Source: Xylophilus rhododendri | Lineage (GTDB): Bacteria; Pseudomonadota; Gammaproteobacteria; Burkholderiales; Burkholderiaceae_C | Assembly (NCBI RefSeq): GCF_009906855.1 | Contig: NZ_CP047650.1 | Location: forward strand, 248,001-312,000 | Direction of reading: 5' to 3' | Length of the DNA: 64,000 nucleotides | Part shown: piece by piece, positions 26,385 through 34,017 of the stretch | How the letters are laid out: every line of letters begins with the position of its first letter | Position numbering within the stretch: position 1 is the stretch's first letter | Translations under genes and position numbers: made by a program | Notes under the pieces: model-generated | Told to the model about the DNA's origin: nothing | What the model saw: only the letters and a program-made list of their open reading frames with translations | Database searches by the model: none

Positions 26385-26505
26385 CTTCACATTTTCGATA
26401 TCAAGCAAGGATCTCCGATTAAGAACCGTGCAAGTAACAAGACTGTTCGTAATTAACCAACCCCGCCATTGGCTCAAACATCAAAACGAGGTACGGACGA
26501 CTGGC

Positions 26506-27651
26506 TTAAACATTACGCGGCAGTTGAACACGCACAGCCGTGCCCATGGCGTCGCTTGAACTGACTGTCACCACACCGCCGTGCGCATCGACAATATGCT
26601 TGACGATATACAACCCCAGCCCGACGCTTCGATGCATATTCGTGAGGTCTGCTGACGCACGGCGCATGGGCTCAAAAAGATGGGGCAGCAACTCGCCGGG
26701 AATTGCTTTTCCCATGTTTTCTATCACGAGCGTGACGAAGCCTTCCGAAGTCCCATCCGTTGTAAGTCGAACGACTGAATCGGGCGGGCTGTATGCCACG
26801 GCATTCGACAGCAGGTTTCCGATTACCTGCGCCAAACGGTCAGCATCCCATTCACCACGCCCATTTCCCAGGTGCTGCAAGGAGAAGCTGCGCTCGGGGT
26901 GAGCAATTTCCATTTCCTCAACGACCTGTCGGACGAGGCTGTGGAGCTCTGTTCGCTTGCGACCGATCGGTATTCCGCTGCCAAGCCGGGCTTGGGTGAA
27001 ATCGAGGAGGTCGCGAATCATGTCGGTCACGCGCTTGCCGGAATTTTGAATGCGCGATATCAACTTGTTGATGGCCGCTGGCTCCATCTGCTCCCATCGG
27101 GACAGTACGGCCGCCGCCATCATGATGACCGCCACCGGATTACGCAGGTCGTGGCTCACAATGCCGATGAGGCGTTCACGAAACTCGGCCGTCTCGTCCA
27201 GGCGCGATTTTTCCAGTGCCACGGCCGCCTGGTCTGCCAATGCCGACAAAAGCCACTCGTCGTCTTCCTGGTCTTCCAAACCGCTGGGCTTTGCTACAGC
27301 CAGCAGGCCCGTCACATCGCCACCGGCAACCAAGGGAACGCCGAGGAAGTGTTCATCGGGTCCTGCGAGGAGTAGCGCTTCCAGTCGGGTGATAAGCGTT
27401 TCGTGCAGCGGTTCATGAAAGCTGCCCAGTTTGGCTGTATCCAGACCATGCGACGCCCGTACTGACAGAACACCGTCGTCACCCGTCAGCATCAAAATGG
27501 ATCGCTGAGACTCCAGCAGCTCCGCAGCCCTGCGCACCGTCAGGTCGAGCACCTCACCCAGCGATACCGCGTAAGTCAGCGCACGGCTGATTTCCGTGAG
27601 CTTTCGCAGCTGCTGGGCGCGCTTGTCCTGATGGATCGACCCAAGAGGCAT
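26506..27651 (-). CDS. GAF-domain sensor histidine kinase of a KaiC operon
   Basis: A 381-residue soluble kinase. Residues about 20-150 form a GAF-type sensor (SQRSILMLTGDDGVLSVRASHG ... LAVAKPSG). The phosphoacceptor helix is RLIGIVSHDLRNPVAVIM, with the His in SHDLRNP. The HATPase_c domain shows the N box (VIGNLLSNAVAYSPPDS), and the G2-like VGLGLYIVKHIVDAHGG. No membrane segments are seen, so it senses something cytoplasmic. Its ATG shares one base with the stop of the KaiC-like gene (TGATG), so the two are translationally coupled. Confidence 0.9.
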   Translation of the reverse strand: MPLGSIHQDKRAQQLRKLTEISRALTYAVSLGEVLDLTVRRAAELLESQRSILMLTGDDGVLSVRASHGLDTAKLGSFHEPLHETLITRLEALLLAGPDEHFLGVPLVAGGDVTGLLAVAKPSGLEDQEDDEWLLSALADQAAVALEKSRLDETAEFRERLIGIVSHDLRNPVAVIMMAAAVLSRWEQMEPAAINKLISRIQNSGKRVTDMIRDLLDFTQARLGSGIPIGRKRTELHSLVRQVVEEMEIAHPERSFSLQHLGNGRGEWDADRLAQVIGNLLSNAVAYSPPDSVVRLTTDGTSEGFVTLVIENMGKAIPGELLPHLFEPMRRASADLTNMHRSVGLGLYIVKHIVDAHGGVVTVSSSDAMGTAVRVQLPRNV

Positions 27652-29063
27652 CAGCCGACCTCGATGCCACTGGCGGTGATGGTCAGCTCGTGCTCGTCAA
27701 GGTCATGGGCAATGCCTCGCGCCTTCACGATGCGCAAGGTGCGCTGAGCACGCCGCCCTTCGAACTGGATGCTCAGCAGCAGGATGTTGTCCGCCAAGGC
27801 GCTCATCCTGGTTTCGGTGAAGAGGTCTTTTCCAACGGTCTCATAGGTAAACACGCTCGAAACGCCTTCAACGGCGAAATGCTGCGCCAAGGCATACAGA
27901 TAGCTGTGCAGCCGTTGGGTATCGGTCGTGGCCATCATGAGGTCGCCGACCGCGTCGATGGCGATGCGCTTGACGCCCGATTTTTTTACCGTGCTGTAGA
28001 CGGTCGCAACGATGCTGTCGATCTGCAGCTCGACCGGCGAGACATACAGGATGTTCAGCCCTTGTTCGTGCGCTTGCCCGGCGTCCAGGCCGAAGGCAGC
28101 CAACTGGACCTCGAGCTGAGTCGGGTTTTCCTCGAAAGACACGTACATCGAGGGTTCGCCCCTGCGGATGCCCTCAATGGCAAATTGCATGGCCAGAGTC
28201 GTCTTGCCAGCGCCAGTCTGTCCCAGGACGAAGGTGGAGCGTCCACGGCGAAGGCCGCCGTCGAGCAACGCATCAAGCCCATTCACGCCGGTCGGAACCC
28301 GTTCGGTCAGAAGGTCGTAGGCTGGCGGAGTTGCGGGACTCACCAGGCGTGGATAGACGACCAAACCATCATCCGTGATGCGAAAGCCATGCAGGCCTTC
28401 GAGGTAGGCACTGCCGCGAAGCTTGAGGACGCGCAGGAAACGCTCATCGCGGGTGCCATGTTTGTTCCGTGCCAGCTCGATCATGCTGTCGGCAACCGCA
28501 AATTCCGGATAGGTCGAAATCTGGTCTGCGCTGTATTCGCCGACAAAAAATGCCGTGGTCTCGTAGGCCGTCAACAAACCAGCGACTTCGTAGAGCATCT
28601 TGCGCATCTCTGGCACCGAGGTCGACAGGTCGTGGATGGCCTTGAACGAGTCGATTACGATAATTTGCGGCTGGAGGTCGATGATGGCTTCTTTAATGAT
28701 GTCGACGAGGGCACCAACGCCTTGCTCGGCCAGCTGCTGACCGATGGAGCTGTACTGGATGACCGTGCCCAGCTTGCTTTCGTCATAAAAGCGGAACTGC
28801 TGGAGATATCGAACCACCTTGTCCACCGGCTCGGACAAGGTCGTGAAAAAAAGAACAGGTCGCCCTTCATCTTCAGCATTGGCGAACATGAGGCGTTCAG
28901 CCAGGATGGTCTTGCCGCTGCCGGGCTCGCCCATCAGGATGTTGATGGAGTGCGCGGGGAAACCGCCGAACAAGATGGTGTCAAGTTCAGCATTGCCTGT
29001 GGGCAGGCGAGTGAGCGACTTCTGCTCGACCGACGCCTCGTCGGCTGCGGGGAAGGAACTCAT
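27651..29063 (-). CDS. KaiC-like double-domain ATPase
   Basis: A 470-residue protein with two RecA/KaiC domains. Domain 1 has Walker A GEPGSGKT and Walker B IIVIDSFKAI; domain 2 has Walker A GQTGAGKTT, SFEENPTQL with the catalytic Glu pair, and RIAIDAVGDL. Near the end it shows the KaiC-type KARGIAHDLDEHELTI. Cyanobacterial KaiC is the clock oscillator; betaproteobacteria lack KaiA, and such KaiC2/3-like proteins work with kinases and response regulators in stress or signalling, as the neighbours suggest. It overlaps the response regulator gene by four bases and touches the kinase gene by one. Confidence 0.9.
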   Translation of the reverse strand: MSSFPAADEASVEQKSLTRLPTGNAELDTILFGGFPAHSINILMGEPGSGKTILAERLMFANAEDEGRPVLFFTTLSEPVDKVVRYLQQFRFYDESKLGTVIQYSSIGQQLAEQGVGALVDIIKEAIIDLQPQIIVIDSFKAIHDLSTSVPEMRKMLYEVAGLLTAYETTAFFVGEYSADQISTYPEFAVADSMIELARNKHGTRDERFLRVLKLRGSAYLEGLHGFRITDDGLVVYPRLVSPATPPAYDLLTERVPTGVNGLDALLDGGLRRGRSTFVLGQTGAGKTTLAMQFAIEGIRRGEPSMYVSFEENPTQLEVQLAAFGLDAGQAHEQGLNILYVSPVELQIDSIVATVYSTVKKSGVKRIAIDAVGDLMMATTDTQRLHSYLYALAQHFAVEGVSSVFTYETVGKDLFTETRMSALADNILLLSIQFEGRRAQRTLRIVKARGIAHDLDEHELTITASGIEVG

Positions 29064-29524
29064 GGGGCGCTGGCCTTTCGGGGTCTATTTTTGATGAGCG
29101 ACTTCACGGTGGTGATCAACCGCTGTTCGGCCAAAGGTTTCTTGAGAAATGCGTCCGCGCCTGCTTCCAGTGCACGACTGTTCGCTGCCAGGATGCTGAA
29201 AACGAGAACGCTGATGTCTTGAGTGCGAGGGTCCTGCTTGAGCAGCCGGCAAAGCGCAAGGCCATCTAGCTTCGGCACCAGCACTTCGGTGATCAGGATG
29301 TAAGGGATGCGTTCGCGCGCCTGGGCGAGAGCCTCCTTGCCATCTGAAGCGAAGGCGACCTGAAATCCTGCCTGTTCAAGGAAATGCGCTTCCAACTCCC
29401 TCACGTGGGGATCTCGCTCGACGACGAGAACAAGCAGCTCAGTCATGAGCGCCGGCACGGCGTCAGCGCTGATGGATTTGACGCCGGCGAACAGCTCTTT
29501 GTCCGCGGTCGTTTCATTCGCCAT
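29060..29524 (-). CDS. Response-regulator-like protein with Glu in place of the phosphoacceptor Asp
   Basis: A 154-residue single REC domain with a ~30-residue N-terminal extension. The acidic pocket is present (VLVVERDPHVREL) and the C-terminal Lys is in DAFLKKPL, but the central strand reads ILITEVLVPKLDG where Asp is normal: the phosphoacceptor position is Glu. It might therefore be locked in a phosphomimic state or signal without phosphotransfer. It is the first gene of the REC-KaiC-kinase operon. The ATG at 29524 was chosen (MANETTADKEL); an upstream ATG at 29569 is possible. Confidence 0.82.
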   Translation of the reverse strand: MANETTADKELFAGVKSISADAVPALMTELLVLVVERDPHVRELEAHFLEQAGFQVAFASDGKEALAQARERIPYILITEVLVPKLDGLALCRLLKQDPRTQDISVLVFSILAANSRALEAGADAFLKKPLAEQRLITTVKSLIKNRPRKASAP

Positions 29525-29812
29525 GAGGCCCAAGTTTTTCCTAAAAGTGGGGATAAACCGTCTGGGCAAGGCGCTTGGAAGTCCGAGTCACATAGCCGCC
29601 GTAGACGGCGCGAAACATCCTAACCGACGGCGCACGCCCCCTCTCCATAAGCATGAACCGGCGTAACAAAAAGGTTTTGCCGCCGTCACCCGCGCAAGCT
29701 CCAAACCCCTCCCTTAGGCTGGTTCTACCGGTGAACAGGCAACCCGAGGCGGCATTTGCGAGGCAGCTCAACGCGGCCAAATCACAGGTCAACTTTGCGC
29801 AGCGCATCGTGT

Positions 29813-30406
29813 TCACGCAGACGTTCGAAATTTTGGGTCATCGCGCGCTCGCATGACGGTTTGCCGACTGATCCCAAGTTCGCGGGCGACCTGAGCTACG
29901 GATACACCAGCAGCCAACTTTTCACGCGCGTATGCAGCATTTGTTTGGCTCAGTTTCGGCGGGCGACCCAGGGCCCTTCCTTCGGCCTTCACTCGGGCCA
30001 GACCGGCCTGTGTCCTTTCGACCAACAAATCGCGTTCGAACTCCGCAACGGCGGCAATGACGCCCATCGTCATTTTTCCGGCGGAGCTGGTCAGATCGAT
30101 TCCGCCAAGCGCCAAACAGTGCACGCGCACACCAAGCCTGGTCAGGGTCTCGACGGAGGCTCGCACGTCCATCGCGTTGCGGCCGAGGCGGTCCAGTTTG
30201 GTCACAACGAGGACGTCGCCCTCTTCCAACTTATCCATGAGCCGAACGAAGCCGGGGCGCTCCGATGCCGGCACACTGCCAGAGACGGTTTCGCTGTGGA
30301 TCCTTCGTGCTGCCACATCGAAGCCGGAGGCGGCAATTTCCATCACCTGCGGTTCGACAGACTGATCCCCGGTGCTGACTCGGCAGTAGGCGAAGACACG
30401 CGACAT
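29813..30406 (-). CDS. Small serine recombinase (resolvase/integrase family), copy 2
   Basis: A 197-residue recombinase: YCRVSTGDQSVEPQVMEIAA with nucleophile Ser in CRVST, RPGFVRLMDKLEEGDVLVVTKLDRLGRNA, MTMGVIAAVAEFERDLLVERT, and a C-terminal helix-turn-helix (GVSVAQVARELGISRQTVMRA). It belongs to the Tn3 resolvase-like branch. Filamentous phages of the Ralstonia RSM group integrate at a tRNA-Ser 3' end with a small serine recombinase, so this gene, next to the inovirus, is a candidate integrase. The ATG at 30406 gives the standard N-terminus (MSRVFAYCRVS). Confidence 0.88.
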   Translation of the reverse strand: MSRVFAYCRVSTGDQSVEPQVMEIAASGFDVAARRIHSETVSGSVPASERPGFVRLMDKLEEGDVLVVTKLDRLGRNAMDVRASVETLTRLGVRVHCLALGGIDLTSSAGKMTMGVIAAVAEFERDLLVERTQAGLARVKAEGRALGRPPKLSQTNAAYAREKLAAGVSVAQVARELGISRQTVMRARDDPKFRTSA

Positions 30407-30499
30407 GGCTGAAGGGTGTCGGAAAAGGACGTCCAGTCTCTCGCGCTGTTCGAAGGCGGGCAAGGGCTACTCTTCGGGCAGGCCAGCGTGGGGTGTCCA

Positions 30500-30525
30500 C
30501 AAGCGTTCGTTTATAAACACGCTTG
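30500..30525. promoter_or_regulatory. Dyad site upstream of recombinase 2, candidate crossover or operator site
   Basis: CAAGCGT and ACGCTTG form 7-base inverted arms around an AT-rich centre containing the perfect palindrome GTTTATAAAC. The length (26 bases) and TTATAA core resemble the crossover sites used by small serine recombinases, which usually lie just upstream of the recombinase gene. It could instead be a regulator-binding site for the divergent recombinase and ATPase genes. Confidence 0.45.
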
Positions 30526-30571
30526 AGCCCAGTTGACACATTGGGACACAACCCAGCATCAAAGGTTTACG

Positions 30572-32092
30572 GTGACTGCAAAGTTTATAATTCGCAATTT
30601 ACGTCATATTGGCAAACTCGAATTTGAAATACCGCCCAAAGGTGTTTATCTTTTGACCGGAGCGAACGGCGCAGGGAAGACTTCAGTTTTAGCTTGCCTG
30701 CGGCGAATAGGAAACCCTAACGCTTTCGCTAGACATTTCTCGAGCGCTCAGCAATCGCAAGTTCTAGACTCATTAGCAGGCGCCGAAGTCGAATATGAAA
30801 TCAACGGATCCACCGTTGTTTATGCTTATGCCGGCGAGCGGTGGGTCCCCCGCCCTAGGTCACAATCGAACCTAGTAACTAGCTTGGGATACCCAAAAGT
30901 CATATATATAGGCGCAACAGCAGAGCGCATAACCCCAACGCCTCAAAACTTACAAGCATCTAAAGCCCTCCCTGTCGCCCCCGCCATTAAGATCGCAGCA
31001 AATACGATCCTCAATACGAAAAAATTTAATGATCTTCGTCAACTTAAACTAACGTCGCGAGGTGGGGCTGTCGCATTTCTCTTACCTACTGGTGCAAGTG
31101 GCCCAAAAGGCCGATTGATGTTTAGCAGCGAACGAAGTTTCAGTTTGGGCGAGCTATGCGTCCTTAAATTGGTACGGGAAATCGAAGGATGTCCAAACCA
31201 AGCCCTCGTATTAATTGACGAGCTTGAATTAGCATTGCATCCGATGGCCCAAGCGAATCTGCTCCAATATTTAGAACAGATGGCGCAATCAAAACAGCTA
31301 ACAATTCTTTTTTCAACGCATTCAGTAACCTTGCTTAAGCGAGCTCAACGCAATCAGCTTTTAGTTTTGGAGCCCACAGCAGGCAATCCGAAAGAAATTG
31401 TTTGCATCGCAGGTTGCTACCCAACCTACGCGTTGGGGGCCATTGCATTCGAAGAGGAGAACTCCGCAGATGCTGTTATTTACGTTGAAGACGTTGCGGC
31501 AGCTTACGTGGTTGAAGCATTTCTAGAGCTTTGTTTAGCGGAAAAATTCCCTCAACCCTACTTACGACCCACTTGCCACGTTGTACCTATTGGAACCTTC
31601 ATGAGTGTGGTCAGGTATTTACCTAGAAGCAAAGCACTTTTGCCAAATCGGACATTGGCACACGCACTTCTAGACGGCGACGTTCAATCTGACACTGTGG
31701 CACAATGGAAGACACAACAAAATCATGCGATGCTAGCCGAGTTTCAAGCACACAAAGATAAAATAAAATACCTTCCCTGGACTCCAGAAGTGGCCTTAGT
31801 GGAGTTTCTAATATCCGAAAGCCGCACCGCGCAAGACGAATTAAGGCTTGCGCTTCATAACAATCAACTACGCGTGAATCCAGCAACGTTTGAAGCCCTC
31901 CCAGCTGACTCGGCCGCAAAAAGAAAAGCCGCAAAACGCATCGTTGATAGCATTATTAAAGACCTAAAACATGCAACAAATAGGTCAGATGCAGATCTCA
32001 CAAAGCTGCTATACGGGTGTTTTACACAGCACTACTACACAGCCAACAAAGGAATAGTTAAAGCGCTAATCAATCCATTGATTACACATTAA
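30572..32092 (+). CDS. ABC-type ATPase fused to TOPRIM nuclease domain (OLD/PARIS-like, putative defence)
   Basis: About 506 residues, starting at a GTG with AAAGG seven bases before it (a TTG at 30533 is also in frame). The N-terminal domain is an SMC/ABC-like ATPase: FIIRNLRHIGKLEFEIPPKG, Walker A GANGAGKTS, signature-like RSFSLGEL, Walker B ALVLIDELELALHP and H-loop FSTHS. After residue ~300 comes a TOPRIM-like nuclease: VIYVEDVAAAYVVEAFL, VVPIGTF and ALLDGDV (the acidic D-x-D). This is the layout of OLD-family endonucleases and of fused PARIS (AriA-AriB) proteins. It is strikingly AT-rich with rare codons compared with all neighbours, so it was recently acquired. Anti-phage function is inferred, not shown. 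Confidence 0.75.
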   Translation: MTAKFIIRNLRHIGKLEFEIPPKGVYLLTGANGAGKTSVLACLRRIGNPNAFARHFSSAQQSQVLDSLAGAEVEYEINGSTVVYAYAGERWVPRPRSQSNLVTSLGYPKVIYIGATAERITPTPQNLQASKALPVAPAIKIAANTILNTKKFNDLRQLKLTSRGGAVAFLLPTGASGPKGRLMFSSERSFSLGELCVLKLVREIEGCPNQALVLIDELELALHPMAQANLLQYLEQMAQSKQLTILFSTHSVTLLKRAQRNQLLVLEPTAGNPKEIVCIAGCYPTYALGAIAFEEENSADAVIYVEDVAAAYVVEAFLELCLAEKFPQPYLRPTCHVVPIGTFMSVVRYLPRSKALLPNRTLAHALLDGDVQSDTVAQWKTQQNHAMLAEFQAHKDKIKYLPWTPEVALVEFLISESRTAQDELRLALHNNQLRVNPATFEALPADSAAKRKAAKRIVDSIIKDLKHATNRSDADLTKLLYGCFTQHYYTANKGIVKALINPLITH

Positions 32093-32111
32093 ACAGCAGT
32101 CACAATTGGCG

Positions 32112-32144
32112 CGCACTGCACTCCATAAGATACTGTGCAGTGCG
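32112..32144. terminator. Hairpin between convergent ATPase-TOPRIM and phage replication genes
   Basis: Perfect 10-base arms, CGCACTGCAC (32112-32121) and GTGCAGTGCG (32135-32144), around a 13-base AT-rich loop. There is no T-run on either side, so it may be a weak bidirectional terminator or a phage structural element. It sits 20 bases after the ATPase stop. Confidence 0.4.
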
Positions 32145-32217
32145 TCAACAACGACATAAATCCCCCGACATTTTTGATATCAAACCGTGTCACGACGAAA
32201 TAAAGCGCAAGACCAAC

Positions 32218-33120
32218 CTACCGCTGTCGATTTTTCGATTCGGCAGTAAGAAAGAAAAAGTCTTGGAAGCGGTGAAGGAAAGCGTCCTTCACCATCTGGT
32301 GATCAAGAACCAAAGCAAACGCATCCAACAGCGCTGCGTACATGCAGGGATAGATGCCCATCAGCAGCGGCGCTGGGGCGTTGACGTCGCCATAGCTTGC
32401 ATAACGGTTTGACCACCGTTTGCCATCCAAGAACTCCTTTGTGATGTAGAAAGCGATGTAGGCAGCGATAGCCGCAGGTGACTTATGAGCGTAGCGCTTG
32501 CGCCTCTGTACATCTATGTTGCCACCCCACTCCTTGGTCACGCTGCGCCAGATCGACCTGATCAGGTCGTAGCTGCGAACCACGACACCATCCTTTCGAG
32601 ACATCCAGAACGGCAAACGCACCGTTGCCAAGTGGACATGGTAGGCGCCTCGCTTTTGCCTTTCAAACCCTGCTATGGCTCGGAACTCGCCGCCCAGGGC
32701 CTTGCGCATGCGTCGAGCAAACTCCTTCACATGCTTCTTGCATAACTCACGGTCTTGTTGGTTTTGCCGGTAGGTGAGCGTGAGGAGGATGTCCGCCCCG
32801 AGCGCCTTGCACAGGCGTCGGACCTCGCTTTTGGCGCGCCTGGCAGATCTCAGCAGGTTCGCTTCATGAATCTCTTCGGCGCGGTCTTCCTTGTCGGCCG
32901 CGACCATGTCCAGATGGTCCTGCATCTGGTCCAAGGTCCAGTCCAATTCCTGCAGGTAGGTCTGGTGGGTGCACACGGCCTCGAGTTGACCGTGGCCCAG
33001 GTCAAAGGCGCGGAGTTCGCAGGTATCCGCTCTTTTTCGCATATAGGCGACGGCACCAGTGCGGACCGTGGCCCCAGGGACTATCGACTTTCCCGTCCTA
33101 GGATCTATGATCAGTATCAC
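32218..33120 (-). CDS. Inovirus replication initiation protein (HUH endonuclease, gpII-like)
   Basis: A 300-residue rolling-circle replication protein. Motif 1 is ILLTLTYRQN, motif 2 is the HUH metal site AYHVHLATV, and motif 3 has two tyrosines as AYIAFYITKE. This enzyme nicks the plus-strand origin and rejoins ends to make circular ssDNA. It starts at GTG (33120) with AAAGGA eight bases upstream. It is the first gene after the intergenic hairpin region, which probably contains its nick site. It is convergent with the ATPase-TOPRIM gene. Confidence 0.85.
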   Translation of the reverse strand: MILIIDPRTGKSIVPGATVRTGAVAYMRKRADTCELRAFDLGHGQLEAVCTHQTYLQELDWTLDQMQDHLDMVAADKEDRAEEIHEANLLRSARRAKSEVRRLCKALGADILLTLTYRQNQQDRELCKKHVKEFARRMRKALGGEFRAIAGFERQKRGAYHVHLATVRLPFWMSRKDGVVVRSYDLIRSIWRSVTKEWGGNIDVQRRKRYAHKSPAAIAAYIAFYITKEFLDGKRWSNRYASYGDVNAPAPLLMGIYPCMYAALLDAFALVLDHQMVKDAFLHRFQDFFFLTAESKNRQR

Positions 33121-33148
33121 TTACAGCGTCCTTTCCGCTGTGGGTCCC

Positions 33149-33181
33149 GAAGCCCGACGTGTTGCTGCACGTGCGGGCTTC
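33149..33181. promoter_or_regulatory. Hairpin in the leader of the replication gene
   Basis: GAAGCCCGACGTG and CACGTGCGGGCTTC pair with a single bulge around TTGCTG. On the plus strand a CACTTTTT follows, so it could stop plus-strand transcription; on the minus strand it lies in the replication gene's leader. It may also be part of the phage origin. Confidence 0.45.
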
Positions 33182-33515
33182 ACTTTTTCTGACAGCCAAA
33201 AGGCTGAAGGCTTCGCTGACTGCCTGGGCCGGAAGACTTAGGCTGGTTGCGATTCGCGAGGCCTGAGCAGCTGCCGCGGGTCGCTTGTTCTGAAGTGTCC
33301 TAGTGATAAATCTAGGCTCGCTTCGCTCGCCTGCCCGGCCGCGCAAGAGCGCGTCCAGGCCGGCATTGCTCCGCTGCGCCCGCGCGGCCGGCAGACCGGC
33401 AGGCTGTGCACCACCGCTCTGGCCTTCAAGCCGGCCGGCGAACGCAGCTGTCGCGCCAGTCGTCCGCTGCGCTCCCTTGGTGTCACGCCATCCGCTACAC
33501 GCCGGCCTGTGCGGT

Positions 33516-33626
33516 GAATCGGCCGAGCGCCTGCCAGCCGAACGAAATCCCCCCAAGACCCCGCACGTTGTGAGGGGCACTTGGGGGGATTTCTTTTTGT
33601 TCGGCCGGCAGGCGCTCGGCCGATTC
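33516..33626. repeat. Large inverted repeat in the phage intergenic region (candidate origin/packaging structure)
   Basis: The left arm (33516-33557) and right arm (33580-33626) are inverted copies over about 42 bases, with one mismatch and a 5-base insertion (AAAAA) in the right arm. The 22-base loop holds a further CCCC/GGGG pairing. In filamentous phages the non-coding intergenic region forms such hairpins for complementary-strand initiation and virion packaging. It lies between the replication gene and the 91-residue gene, where such a region is expected. Confidence 0.75.
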
Positions 33627-33728
33627 TTGGTGCGCGAGCGCTCTCCCCCACCGCCCCCGCTGGGGGCCCGTCTCCGCGACGCTCGAGAGACCCAAGCGAG
33701 AGGATGTTCTTTCTCGCAGGAGGTCACG

Positions 33729-34004
33729 ATGATTGCCAGTAACTACCGCCGCTATCCGCAGGCCCTGGCGTTGCAGCTGGTGTTGAATTTCGGGCGGCGG
33801 CTGGTGTGGGCCCTGGCGCGGCCGACGCAGCGGCGCTTGCGCGAGATCCGGCGGCTGCGGGCGGCGGCGTTCGCGCGGGCCGGGCGGATCGCCTATCCGG
33901 TGGTGCCGCCGGTGCCGGCCTGGTTCGTCCAGGCGCGGCGGGCAGCGCAGCAGTTGGCCCAGGCCGTGCGGAGCGCGTGCCTGGGGCTGGCGTGGGCGAC
34001 GTAG
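33729..34004 (+). CDS. Small basic phage protein, hypothetical
   Basis: A 91-residue, strongly basic protein (MIASNYRRYPQALALQLVLN ..., many Arg and Ala). It has an AGGAGGT ribosome site seven bases before the ATG, so it is very likely translated. It points toward the Zot gene, tail-to-tail with a 13-base gap, and is the only plus-strand gene of the phage core apart from those near the tRNA. The Arg-rich helices suggest nucleic acid or membrane binding. Unknown family. Confidence 0.6.
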   Translation: MIASNYRRYPQALALQLVLNFGRRLVWALARPTQRRLREIRRLRAAAFARAGRIAYPVVPPVPAWFVQARRAAQQLAQAVRSACLGLAWAT

Positions 34005-34017
34005 CCCCGTGCGGCGC

